Positions 1 through 7,008 of a DNA stretch of 22,245 nt are shown piece by piece; within the stretch, counting starts at the first letter, position 1, and the number at the start of each line of letters is the position of its first letter. Origin of the DNA: Conchiformibius sp. (lineage in GTDB: Bacteria > Pseudomonadota > Gammaproteobacteria > Burkholderiales > Neisseriaceae); assembly GCA_029984035.1 (NCBI GenBank), contig JASBYJ010000014.1, forward strand, positions 1 to 22,245. The letters are read 5' to 3'. The notes under the pieces were generated by a model. The model was given only the letters and a program-made list of their open reading frames with translations, had not been told where the DNA came from and did no database searches. Made by a program: the position numbers and the translations under genes.

Positions 1-56
1 AGGTCTCAGGTCTCAGGTCTCAGGTCTCAGGTCTCAGGTCTCAGGTCTCAGGTCTA
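1..56 (+). repeat. Heptanucleotide tandem repeat (AGGTCTC) inside the glycosyltransferase gene
   Basis: There are seven perfect AGGTCTC units (1-49) and an eighth ending in A (50-56). The array may continue beyond the contig edge. A 7-base unit has no stop in any frame and encodes a rotating heptapeptide (RSQVSGL). Gain or loss of one unit shifts the downstream frame: shifted frames stop at 78-80 or 140-142. This is the layout of a slipped-strand phase-variation switch. Confidence 0.85.
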
Positions 57-315
57 CAATCATCCTATCGAGTTTTTTAGAAAAAAACTATGTCCCGACG
101 AACATTTTTTTCAATACATCTTACGCAATTCGGATTATCTAAAGCAGTTGAACCATATCAACAATAATCGCCGTATGATTATCATGAATGGTTCTGCCAA
201 TCATCCGGATTATTTAAATCTGTCTCAATTAACAGAAGCTCAAAAAGAAGGCTTTTGGTTTGCCAGAAAAGTCTGCCCGGAAGTGGCTTTAAAGTTTTTT
301 CAAATGTCAGAGTAA
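1..315 (+). CDS. GT14-type (core-2/I-branching-like) glycosyltransferase, C-terminal part
   Basis: This frame is open from the contig edge to TAA at 313-315, giving 104 residues with the N-terminus missing. After a repeat-encoded stretch the protein reads YNHPIEFFRKKLCPDEHFFQ. The CPDExFFQ pattern is typical of the C-terminal part of GT14 family enzymes (core-2/I-branching N-acetylglucosaminyl- or xylosyl-transferases); its acidic pair is thought to lie in the active site. Such bacterial enzymes add sugars to surface glycans, but donor and acceptor cannot be read here. The next glycosyltransferase gene starts two bases after this stop, so the two are probably co-transcribed. Two sampled 60-base lines are 33-35% GC, far below the housekeeping genes in this window, which suggests a transferred surface-glycan locus. 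The family call rests on a short motif, so I am moderately sure. Confidence 0.6.
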   Translation, partial: RSQVSGLRSQVSGLRSQVYNHPIEFFRKKLCPDEHFFQYILRNSDYLKQLNHINNNRRMIIMNGSANHPDYLNLSQLTEAQKEGFWFARKVCPEVALKFFQMSE

Positions 316-316
316 A

Positions 317-1126
317 ATGATGATGGAATTCTCAGTATTGATGTCTTTGTATTATCGCGAAAATCCCGATTATTTGCGCGAATGTTTAAGCAGTTTGGCA
401 GCCCAAAGTCATCCTGCGAAACAAATTGTGTTGGTATACGACGGGCCGATTGGTGCATCGTTGGAAAAAGTGGTGGATGAGTTTACAAATCGATTGCCGA
501 TTGAAGTGGTTAGGCTGCCTGAAAATGTCGGCTTGGGGATGGCATTAAATATCGGGTTGTCGTCTTGCCGTTACGGGTGGATTTTTAGAATGGATACCGA
601 TGATATTTGCTTGCAGGATAGATTTGCCAAACAATGTCATTTCATTTCAACTCACCCCGAAGTAGATGTATTTGGCGGACAGATTATCGAATTTTCCGAT
701 ACTGATGCCAAAAAGAGCACGCGACAAGTCCCACAGAAACATGCCGATATTATTGATTTCATGCAGCGGCGCAACCCGTTTAATCATATGACTGTCGCTT
801 ATAAAAAGACATCTATAGAAAAAGCAGGCGGTTATCAGCATCATTTATACATGGAAGATTATAATCTGTGGCTCAGAATGCTCTCCCTTGGTGCCGTATT
901 CGCCAATTTGCCGGATACTTTGGTACGTGTACGTGCAGGGAAAGAGATGTTGGCACGCAGGCGCGGGACTGTCTATATACGTAGCGAATGGGCGCTTTTC
1001 CGCTTGAAAAGACAGTTAAATATCCAAAGCGTATTTCCTGCTTTATATTTCTTTATATTGCGTACCATCCCGAGAATATTACCTTCTCGATTATTGGCGA
1101 TAGTTTATAAAATATTACGCAATTAA
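317..1126 (+). CDS. Family 2 glycosyltransferase
   Basis: This 269-residue protein has a GT-A fold signature. The N-terminal FSVLMSLYYRENPDYLRECL is the nucleotide-sugar-binding start of GT2 enzymes. It is followed by ENVGLGMALNIGL, the metal-binding acidic cluster RMDTDD near residue 93, and MEDYNLWLRML near residue 180, which matches the ED-x-LW catalytic-base region. The C-terminal ~40 residues are hydrophobic and basic, suggesting membrane association. It resembles AmsE/LgtA-like enzymes that extend lipooligosaccharide or capsule chains, but the linkage is not predictable. The start is ambiguous, since three ATG codons run from 317 to 325; I keep the first. It lies two bases after the upstream glycosyltransferase and converges on the ribosomal operon. 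Confidence 0.85.
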   Translation: MMMEFSVLMSLYYRENPDYLRECLSSLAAQSHPAKQIVLVYDGPIGASLEKVVDEFTNRLPIEVVRLPENVGLGMALNIGLSSCRYGWIFRMDTDDICLQDRFAKQCHFISTHPEVDVFGGQIIEFSDTDAKKSTRQVPQKHADIIDFMQRRNPFNHMTVAYKKTSIEKAGGYQHHLYMEDYNLWLRMLSLGAVFANLPDTLVRVRAGKEMLARRRGTVYIRSEWALFRLKRQLNIQSVFPALYFFILRTIPRILPSRLLAIVYKILRN

Positions 1127-1289
1127 CTCTTATGACAACTAGCTGATTAGCAATAAAAATCATGCACAACAGTTTCCCAGCAAAATAAAGTCTAAAAAGA
1201 CAAATTCACTATAACTATACGTGCTTCACATTATCATTTTTCAAAAATGAATTATTCAAGGCAGTATTTGAGATATCATTTTTAATAAC

Positions 1290-1333
1290 AAAAAAGCGAA
1301 AACACTAGCCATAAGACTACTGTTTTCGCTTTT
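1290..1333 (-). terminator. Intrinsic terminator after rpsQ
   Basis: A 13-bp perfect stem, AAAAGCGAAAACA (1292-1304) with TGTTTTCGCTTTT (1321-1333), encloses a 16-base loop that can pair further (TAG/CTA). On the - strand the stem runs into six U residues (1295 back to 1290). It starts about 17 bases after the rpsQ stop. It ends the ribosomal operon and may also serve the convergent glycosyltransferase transcript. Confidence 0.85.
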
Positions 1334-1349
1334 GATTAAATGTCAGAAT

Positions 1350-1613
1350 TTAAACGGTACGAGCCTTCTCAACCAATTCTTTTACTATCCAAGACTTAGT
1401 TTTAGACAAAGGACGGAACTCCTCAATCACTACGACATCACCGATACCGTATCGGTTTTGTTCATCGTGGGCATGGATTTTAGTAGAGCGGCGAACGATT
1501 TTACCGTACAAAGGGTGTTTTACCTTTCGCTCAACTAAAACAACGACCGTTTTATCCATCTTATCACTAATAACCTTACCTTGCAGGGTACGGACAGTCT
1601 TTTCGGTATTCAT
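1350..1613 (-). CDS. rpsQ: 30S ribosomal protein S17
   Basis: At 87 residues this has the usual length and the S17 signature GKVISDKMDKTVVVLVER, then KHPLYGKIVRRSTKIHAHDE and FRPLSKTKSW. S17 is a primary binder of 16S rRNA helices in the 5' domain of the 30S subunit. Its ATG shares one base with the rpmC stop (TAATG), indicating translational coupling. It is the last gene of the operon: an intrinsic terminator follows at once. In most bacteria rplN of the spc operon comes next; here a convergent glycosyltransferase does. Confidence 0.97.
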   Translation of the reverse strand: MNTEKTVRTLQGKVISDKMDKTVVVLVERKVKHPLYGKIVRRSTKIHAHDEQNRYGIGDVVVIEEFRPLSKTKSWIVKELVEKARTV

Positions 1614-1804
1614 TATTTGCTACCTTTTTCAGAAATAACTGTTTTAATACGGGCAATATTGCGGCGAACTTTTTTTAATTCGCTAGTATTACCCAATTGA
1701 CCAGTAGCATGCTGCATACGTAGACCAAATTGCGCTTTCAGTTGAGAAACCAAATCTGCATCCAGTTGCTCCACTGATTTTTCTCTTAAGTCTTTGGTTT
1801 TCAT
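1613..1804 (-). CDS. rpmC: 50S ribosomal protein L29
   Basis: The product is 63 residues starting MKTKDLREKSVEQL and ending IARIKTVISEKGSK, a small helical protein at the exit of the peptide tunnel. QFGLRMQHATGQLGN is typical of neisserial L29. Two ATGs are adjacent (1807 and 1804). I chose the second because it gives the family-like MK start and suits an AGGTAGGT ribosome-binding site. The rplP stop TGA (1804-1806) overlaps the start region, so the genes are coupled. Confidence 0.95.
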   Translation of the reverse strand: MKTKDLREKSVEQLDADLVSQLKAQFGLRMQHATGQLGNTSELKKVRRNIARIKTVISEKGSK

Positions 1805-2220
1805 CATTTACCTACCTGTCTGGTTACGAATGTAGTTGCAATAGGCAATTTAGCAGCTGCCAAAGCAAAAGCTTCGCGTGCCAACGCTTCAGAAACTCCA
1901 TCCATTTCGTACAATACTTTGCCAGGTTGGATTTCGGCTACATAGTACTCCACTGAACCTTTACCGCCACCCATACGTACCTGAATGGGTTTCTCAGTAA
2001 TAGGTTTATCAGGAAATACTCGAATCCAAATACGTCCACCACGTTTGATATGACGTGTCATAGCACGACGTGCAGCTTCGATCTGACGTGCTGTCAAACG
2101 ACCACGCGCAACAGATTTCAAGCCAAAATCACCGAAGCTGACAGCATTACCACGGGTAGCGATGCCGGTATTACGGCCTTTGTGCTGTTTACGGTATTTC
2201 AGTCTAGTTGGTTGCAGCAT
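1804..2220 (-). CDS. rplP: 50S ribosomal protein L16
   Basis: The 138-residue protein begins MLQPTRLKYRKQHKGRN, the conserved L16 start. A longer reading (MVE...) adds three residues that other L16 proteins lack, so I used the internal ATG at 2220. It also has RRAMTRHIKRGGRIWIRVFPDKP and MGGGKGSVEYYVAEIQPGK. L16 sits near the A site of the 50S subunit and helps bind the tRNA elbow. It overlaps the end of rpsC by 17 bases and the start of rpmC by one. One sampled line in this gene is 40% GC, much lower than rplB upstream. Confidence 0.97.
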   Translation of the reverse strand: MLQPTRLKYRKQHKGRNTGIATRGNAVSFGDFGLKSVARGRLTARQIEAARRAMTRHIKRGGRIWIRVFPDKPITEKPIQVRMGGGKGSVEYYVAEIQPGKVLYEMDGVSEALAREAFALAAAKLPIATTFVTRQVGK

Positions 2221-2899
2221 TTCTACCACCCTTTCTGTTGCGACGGTTTTCTTGTTCAGGTTTTACTTGAACTTGACCAGTCTCACCTTTATACACCCAT
2301 ACCTTCAAACCCAAAATACCATAAGTAGTCAAGGCTTCGCTGGTTGCATAATCAACATCGGCACGCAAAGTATGCAAAGGTACGCGCCCTTCACGATACC
2401 ACTCACTACGGGCGATATCAGCACCATTCAAACGACCGGAAACCATAATTTTAATGCCCTTGGCACCTGCACGCATAGCATTTTGCATAGCACGCTTCAT
2501 GGCGCGGCGGAACTGCACGCGTTTTTCCAATTGCTGGGCAATGCCATCGGCAATGATTTGCGCATCTAATTCAGGTTTACGGATTTCCTCGATATTAACG
2601 TGAACAGCCACACCCAACAATTTTTCCAAATCCCGTTTCAGGATTTCGATATCGGCACCTTTTTGTCCGATGACCACACCCGGACGTGCCGAGTGAATAG
2701 TAATACGGGCAGATTTGGCAGGACGCTCAATCACTACGCGACCAACAGAAGCATTGGCTAAACGTTTCTGCAGGTACTCACGTACATCAATATCTTGTTT
2801 CAATACAGCCGCAAAATCATTGCTTTTGGCAAACCATTTTGACGACCAATCTTTATTTACAGCCAGGCGGAAGCCAACCGGATGAATTTTTTGTCCCAT
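2204..2899 (-). CDS. rpsC: 30S ribosomal protein S3
   Basis: This 231-residue S3 begins MGQKIHPVGFRL. It has an N-terminal type-II KH domain with the GxxG loop in VVIGQKGADIE, then the C-terminal domain with GAKGIKIMVSGRLNGADIARSEWYREG and TYGILGLKVWVYKGE. S3 lies at the mRNA entry channel of the 30S subunit and takes part in mRNA unwinding. Nine bases separate it from rplV. Base composition changes near the rplV/rpsC junction, with AT-rich codons from here to rpsQ although patches are mixed. Confidence 0.97.
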   Translation of the reverse strand: MGQKIHPVGFRLAVNKDWSSKWFAKSNDFAAVLKQDIDVREYLQKRLANASVGRVVIERPAKSARITIHSARPGVVIGQKGADIEILKRDLEKLLGVAVHVNIEEIRKPELDAQIIADGIAQQLEKRVQFRRAMKRAMQNAMRAGAKGIKIMVSGRLNGADIARSEWYREGRVPLHTLRADVDYATSEALTTYGILGLKVWVYKGETGQVQVKPEQENRRNRKGGRNAATN

Positions 2900-2908
2900 T
2901 GTTGTTCC

Positions 2909-3238
2909 TTAATTGCCCACTGTCACATTGATATGACAAGTTTGTTTCTCAATACGGTTGCCGCGACCTTTGGCACGGGCTTGAAAGCGTTTCAGGCTGG
3001 GGCCTTTGTCCACAAACACGGTAACCACTTTCAGCTCGTCGATGTTGGCGCCTTCGTTATGCTCGGCATTGGCAATCGCCGATTCCAGCACTTTTTTCAG
3101 CAGTTCCGCGCCTTTTTTCGGGCTGAACGCCAAAATGTCCAACGCTTGGGCAACGTCTTTGCCACGAATCAAATCTGCAACCAAACGGGCTTTTTGTGCA
3201 GAGATGCGGGCATTTTTATGTTGTGCAGATACTCTCAT
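2909..3238 (-). CDS. rplV: 50S ribosomal protein L22
   Basis: At 109 residues it starts MRVSAQHKNARISAQKARLVADLIRG, the classic L22 opening. The extended beta-hairpin falls around residues 80-100 (KGPSLKRFQARAKGRGNRI), and the protein ends CHINVTV. The hairpin lines the nascent-peptide tunnel, where changes in other bacteria give macrolide resistance. I see no deletion there, but fine comparison needs an alignment. It lies eight bases after rpsS in the operon. Confidence 0.97.
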   Translation of the reverse strand: MRVSAQHKNARISAQKARLVADLIRGKDVAQALDILAFSPKKGAELLKKVLESAIANAEHNEGANIDELKVVTVFVDKGPSLKRFQARAKGRGNRIEKQTCHINVTVGN

Positions 3239-3246
3239 GCTTCACC

Positions 3247-3525
3247 TTATTTCTTCTTGGCTTTTTTATCGGCCAAATGACCTTTGAAGGTACGGGTCAG
3301 TGAGAACTCGCCCAATTTGTGTCCGACCATATTGTCGCTGATGAACACGGGTACGTGGGTACGACCGTTGTGTACGGCGATGGTCAAACCGATAAAGTCG
3401 GGCAGAATGGTAGAGCGGCGCGACCAAGTTTTAATCGGACGCTTGTCGTTGTTGGCGCGTGCCGCATCAACTTTTTTCAACAAATGCAGGTCTACGTATG
3501 GACCTTTTTTCAGTGAACGAGCCAT
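3247..3525 (-). CDS. rpsS: 30S ribosomal protein S19
   Basis: At 92 residues it has MARSLKKGPYVDLHLL at the start, then KTWSRRSTILPDFIGLTIAVHNGR and MVGHKLGEFSLTRTF, all diagnostic of S19. The protein sits in the head of the 30S subunit with S13 and contacts the 50S subunit. The tail is lysine-rich (DKKAKKK). It follows rplB by five bases. Confidence 0.97.
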   Translation of the reverse strand: MARSLKKGPYVDLHLLKKVDAARANNDKRPIKTWSRRSTILPDFIGLTIAVHNGRTHVPVFISDNMVGHKLGEFSLTRTFKGHLADKKAKKK

Positions 3526-3530
3526 ATCAA

Positions 3531-4364
3531 TTAACCTTTATTTGAGTAACGACGGCGGACAATCATATTATCCGTACGTTTGTTGTTGCGGGTGCGGTAG
3601 CCTTTGGACGGCGTACCCCACGGGCTGACGGGTTCGCGCGCTTCGCCGGTACGGCCTTCGCCACCGCCGTGCGGGTGGTCTACGGGGTTCATCACCACGC
3701 CGCGAACGGTCGGGCGGATACCGCGCCAACGGTTGGCACCGGCTTTACCGATTTTCTTCAGGCTTTGCTCTTCGTTGCCCACTTCGCCGACAGTGGCGCG
3801 GCAATCGATGTGGATGCGGCGCACTTCGCCGGAACGCAAACGCACTTGCGCGTATGCGCCTTCTTTCGCCAACAGCACGGCAGACGCACCGGCGGAACGG
3901 GCGATTTGTGCGCCCTTGCCCGGTTTCATCTCGATGCAGTGAATGGTGGTACCCACGGGAATGTTGCGAATCGGCAGGGTGTTGCCGGTTTTAATCGCCG
4001 CTTCCGAACCGGAAACCAAGACCGCACCGGCTTTGATGCCGCGCGGGGCGATGATGTAACGGCGTTCGCCGTCCGCGTAGCACAGCAAAGCGATGTGGGC
4101 GGTACGGTTGGGGTCGTACTCGATGCGTTCCACTTTGGCGGGAATGCCGTCTTTGTTGCGCTTGAAGTCAATCACGCGGTAGTGGTGTTTGTGGCCGCCG
4201 CCTTTATGACGGGTGGTGATGTGGCCGTTGTTGTTGCGGCCGGCGGTGGAATGTTTCTTTTCCAACAGGGGCGCGTAGGGTGCGCCTTTGTGCAGACCTT
4301 CGGTAACGACACGCACCATGCCGCGACGGCCAGCGGAAGTCGGTTTCATTTTTACGATAGCCAT
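3531..4364 (-). CDS. rplB: 50S ribosomal protein L2
   Basis: This 277-residue L2 is a normal-length core protein of the peptidyl-transferase region. It shows GRNNNGHITTRHKGGGHKHHYR (about residues 43-63), GTTIHCIEMKPGKG, and near the end NPVDHPHGGGEG with the invariant histidine at residue 230. L2 is needed for subunit joining and peptidyl-transferase activity. The gene is clearly GC-richer than the 3' half of the operon: sampled lines at 3601 and 4021 are 72% and 68% GC. Long antisense open frames over it are shadows of this composition. Confidence 0.98.
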   Translation of the reverse strand: MAIVKMKPTSAGRRGMVRVVTEGLHKGAPYAPLLEKKHSTAGRNNNGHITTRHKGGGHKHHYRVIDFKRNKDGIPAKVERIEYDPNRTAHIALLCYADGERRYIIAPRGIKAGAVLVSGSEAAIKTGNTLPIRNIPVGTTIHCIEMKPGKGAQIARSAGASAVLLAKEGAYAQVRLRSGEVRRIHIDCRATVGEVGNEEQSLKKIGKAGANRWRGIRPTVRGVVMNPVDHPHGGGEGRTGEAREPVSPWGTPSKGYRTRNNKRTDNMIVRRRYSNKG

Positions 4365-4366
4365 GC

Positions 4367-4687
4367 TTACTCCTTATCCGCAGTAGCGGCTGCGGCTTCC
4401 AAATCCAGCTCCTGACCGGCAGCGAGGCTGACATAGGCTTTTTTCACATCGCTGCGGCGGCCGAGCGTACGGCCGAAACGTTTCACCTTGCCTTTGGTGG
4501 TGGTGGTGGTAACCGAAGCGACTTCCACGCCGAACAGCAGCTCAACCGCCGCTTTGATTTCGGGCTTGCTGGCATCAGACAGCACTTTGAAAGCCATTTG
4601 GTTGCGTTTTTCGGCCAGCAGATTGCTTTTTTCCGACACGATGGGTGCCAGAATGACTTTCATCAGGCGTTGTTGGTTCATACCCAT
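4367..4687 (-). CDS. rplW: 50S ribosomal protein L23
   Basis: At 106 residues it reads MGMNQQRLMKVILAPIVSEK, then KPEIKAAVELLFGVEVASV and KRFGRTLGRRSDVKKAYVSL. L23 binds domain III of 23S rRNA beside the tunnel exit and docks trigger factor and SRP. The alanine- and glutamate-rich tail (DLEAAAATADKE) is neisserial in style. Its start overlaps the end of rplD by ten bases, so the two are translationally coupled; only two bases separate it from rplB. Confidence 0.96.
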   Translation of the reverse strand: MGMNQQRLMKVILAPIVSEKSNLLAEKRNQMAFKVLSDASKPEIKAAVELLFGVEVASVTTTTTKGKVKRFGRTLGRRSDVKKAYVSLAAGQELDLEAAAATADKE

Positions 4688-5298
4688 TGCTCCTCCAACT
4701 GTGCGACCGCGTCTTTAGTCAGCACGACTTTTTTGTAGCGCAGCAGGCTGTAGGGGTCGGCTTGCGTGGCTTCCAAAACCAGCACGTTCGGCAGGTTGCG
4801 TGAAGACAGATAAACGTTTTCGTCCAACTGTTTGGTAACAAACAGCACATTTTCCATACCCAAGTTTTTCACCTGTTCGGCAAACGCTTTGGTTTTGGGC
4901 GTGGCGGCGGACAGTTCTTCCACCACAAACAAACGCTCGTCGCGCACCAGTTGCGACAAAATCGCCGCCATACCGGCACGGTACATTTTGCGGTTTACCT
5001 TTTGGGTAAAGTTTTCATCGGGTTTGTTCGGGAACGCGCGACCGCCCTTTCGCCACAGGGGCGAAGAAGTCATACCGGAACGGGCGCGGCCTGTGCCTTT
5101 TTGACGCCACGGTTTTTTGGTGGAATGCTTCACTTCGGCACGGGTTTTCTGGGCGCGATTGCCGGAACGGGCATTCGCCAGATATGCGGTAACCAGTTGA
5201 TGCACCAAGGCTTCGTTGTATTCGCGGGCGAACAGGGCATCGGAAGCGTTCACACTGCCTGAAACCTGACCGTTCGCATCAATCAATTTCAATTCCAT
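4678..5298 (-). CDS. rplD: 50S ribosomal protein L4
   Basis: This 206-residue L4 has MELKLIDANGQVSGSVNASDALF at its start and the conserved tunnel loop QKTRAEVKHSTKKPWRQKGTGRARSG near residues 50-75, followed by SPLWRKGGRAFPNKP. In E. coli L4 also represses its own operon through the S10 leader RNA. Here no rpsJ precedes the operon, so any such control would have to act on the rplC leader; that is inference. The ATG shares one base with the rplC stop. Confidence 0.97.
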   Translation of the reverse strand: MELKLIDANGQVSGSVNASDALFAREYNEALVHQLVTAYLANARSGNRAQKTRAEVKHSTKKPWRQKGTGRARSGMTSSPLWRKGGRAFPNKPDENFTQKVNRKMYRAGMAAILSQLVRDERLFVVEELSAATPKTKAFAEQVKNLGMENVLFVTKQLDENVYLSSRNLPNVLVLEATQADPYSLLRYKKVVLTKDAVAQLEEQWV

Positions 5299-5942
5299 TA
5301 CGCACCTACTTTCACGGCATGACGGACAACCACATTGCTGTTTACCGCACCAGGAACGGCACCTTTAACCAACAGCAGATTGCGTTCGGCATCAACGCGC
5401 ACGATTTCCAGATTTTGCACGGTGGACTTGGTATTGCCGTATTGTCCGGCCATGCGCTTGCCCGGAAACACGCGGCCGGGGTCTTGCGCCATACCGATGG
5501 AACCCGGCACGCGGTGCGAGCGCGAGTTACCGTGGGACGTGCGTTGTGCGCCGAAGTTGTGGCGTTTGATGGTACCGGAGAAACCTTTACCTTTGGAGGT
5601 TCCGGTTACGTCCACCAACTGCCCCGCTTCAAAGATGGCAACGGTTACTTCGTCGCCCGCTTTCAATTCGGCGGCTTTTTCCACAGAAACAGGGAATTCA
5701 TGCAAGCCAATACCCGCTTCAACACCCGCCTTAGCAAAGTGTCCGGCAGCAGCTTTATTAACATGATTCGCTTTTTTCTGACCGAAAGTAACCTGAACGG
5801 CCGCATAGCCGTCAGTTTCTTCGGATTTGATTTGAGTAACGCGGTTGGCAGACATATCCAATACGGTTACAGGCACAGAAGCACCCTGCTCCGTAAAGAT
5901 GCGCGTCATACCGACTTTGCGCCCAATCAGACCTAAAGCCAT
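5298..5942 (-). CDS. rplC: 50S ribosomal protein L3
   Basis: The product is 214 residues starting MALGLIGRKVGMTRIF, the standard L3 opening. The open frame extends 37 codons further upstream to 6053, but that part crosses the promoter. The start at 5942 has a good AAGGA site about seven bases before it, so I chose it. The core RVPGSIGMAQDPGRVFPGKR contains Gln153, the residue in the position methylated by PrmB in other bacteria. L3 is one of two assembly initiators of the 50S subunit. It is the first gene of the operon here, whereas rpsJ normally precedes it. Composition changes inside the gene: the 5' part is about 45% GC in one sampled line, the 3' part up to 72%. Confidence 0.97.
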   Translation of the reverse strand: MALGLIGRKVGMTRIFTEQGASVPVTVLDMSANRVTQIKSEETDGYAAVQVTFGQKKANHVNKAAAGHFAKAGVEAGIGLHEFPVSVEKAAELKAGDEVTVAIFEAGQLVDVTGTSKGKGFSGTIKRHNFGAQRTSHGNSRSHRVPGSIGMAQDPGRVFPGKRMAGQYGNTKSTVQNLEIVRVDAERNLLLVKGAVPGAVNSNVVVRHAVKVGA

Positions 5943-6006
5943 GATTTTTTCCTTGTAATTTAACTGATTACTTACGATTGAGCAATCTCTTACGATATCA
6001 AAATAA

Positions 6007-6024
6007 CTTGGCAAAAATACCAAG
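6007..6024 (-). promoter_or_regulatory. Small hairpin at the 5' end of the rplC leader
   Basis: On the - strand, CTTGG (6024-6020) and CCAAG (6011-6007) pair around an 8-base loop at the predicted 5' end of the transcript. Such 5' hairpins can stabilise mRNA. It is also a possible contact for ribosomal-protein autoregulation, which is inference. The stem is only five pairs. Confidence 0.3.
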
Positions 6025-6030
6025 CCGAGC

Positions 6031-6060
6031 ATTGTAACACAGTAAAACCACACATTTCAA
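6031..6060 (-). promoter_or_regulatory. Promoter of the rplC operon
   Basis: On the - strand, TTGAAA (6055-6060) is separated by 18 bases from TACAAT (6031-6036). TGT directly before the -10 makes an extended -10 element. Transcription would start near 6024, leaving a leader of about 80 bases. This supports rplC being the true first gene of the transcript. Confidence 0.7.
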
Positions 6061-6091
6061 GAATACTTTTAAATTTCAATCCGAAACCGTT

Positions 6092-6108
6092 TTTCAGGCA
6101 GCCTGAAA
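6092..6108. repeat. Palindromic DUS carrying two dialects
   Basis: TTTCAGGCAGCCTGAAA is a palindrome around one central base. The - strand reads AGGCTGCCTGAA (the dialect common in this window); the + strand reads AGGCAGCCTGAA, which differs at the fifth position and matches the dialect I recall from Kingella. Confidence 0.85.
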
Positions 6109-6971
6109 CGGGCCAAATATTTCCACCGTCGGCCGCATCGTAACAATTCTGCGTAATTTGAATAGCGCAGAGTGCCTGTAAAATGACCTAAGAGTAACCG
6201 ATTGATATGATGGTTTAATAGCCGTTCTCTATCGCCAACTGTGCGTCAAAATTCTTAAAAATATTCAGCAAATAAATACATATAGAGTCTCATCTTCACC
6301 ATCCCTTTGTTTATCATCAACCGCTTCTACGGCTGCCGAAGAAAAATGGAAGCGCCACAATTATTGCAACAACACATTCGGAAAATGGGAACAATGCATC
6401 AGACCAGCGATTGCCGTGTCCAACCGTTTGCAAGTTTCCACTTCACATATCTGCAGCGAAAAAGCCTGAAATGAGAACAATTATGTAAAAACTGAAAAGT
6501 GTCGGGTAATCGGCATATCAATGAATAGTGGCTTGGGTATATTTTTCAGGCAGGCAGAAAACCTGTACTGTCGCACTGACTAAAGAGATTGTGCCAATGC
6601 CTGTCCAAATCAGAAGTTAAGAACAATACCTTCTTTACCCGGAAGAAATAGAGTGAACAGGCAGCACATCAAAAAAACAGGAAGCTTTTTATAGGCATAT
6701 TTGTGATAGGTAATCTGAAACACAGCACATCAGTTGCCGGAATAACAGAGACTGCACAGCACTTAAGCACTCCTGAAACCGATAGGGATAGCAGCATCCC
6801 GATGAAATAACAGCAAAATAATGATATGCAAATGTACATTAACAAATGTACCGAGCATTTAGGCTTTAGCCAGCGGATGAATGAACGAATTTTGATAAAG
6901 AAAATTATATTGTGCAAAGTATCTGAATGCAGCTTGCTACTCATAAGCAATACAGCGAAACTGCTCAAAAT

Positions 6972-7008
6972 AGGCTGCCTGAAACGGCAAAACCGTTTCA
7001 GGCAGCCT
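6972..7008 (-). terminator. Inverted DUS pair forming a terminator
   Basis: AGGCTGCCTGAAACGG (6972-6987) and its exact complement (6993-7008) form a 16-bp stem with the 5-base loop CAAAA. It lies six bases after the stop of the cold-shock/DUF1294 gene. On the - strand the trailing sequence is TATTTTGAG, a short T-run, so termination is likely but perhaps not complete. Both arms are full 12-base DUS. Confidence 0.75.

Noticed and set aside
1..56. Repeat as a vector or cloning artefact (each unit contains GGTCTC, a BsaI site)
   Set aside because: The downstream reading frame continues into a plausible enzyme, and all units are in a natural tandem array; no vector sequence is seen, though an assembly effect on copy number is possible.
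1234..1250. Palindrome TCATTTTTCAAAAATGA downstream of the GT2 gene
   Set aside because: The one-base centre cannot form a normal hairpin loop without losing pairs, and it is AT-only apart from the ends; the stem at 1292-1333 explains termination.
3669..4415. 248-codon + frame over rplB and rplW
   Set aside because: Low-complexity shadow of GC-rich ribosomal genes; no recognisable domain.
5943..6053. N-terminal extension of L3
   Set aside because: The extra 37 codons overlap the -10 region and leader, and the start at 5942 has a good binding site and matches all L3 proteins.
6545..6560. TTCAGGCAGGCAGAA as a DUS
   Set aside because: It differs at several bases from the consensus; at best a decayed copy.
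6669..6968. 99-codon hydrophobic frame on - in the spacer
   Set aside because: No ribosome-binding site, no recognised family; AT-rich DNA often gives such hydrophobic frames.
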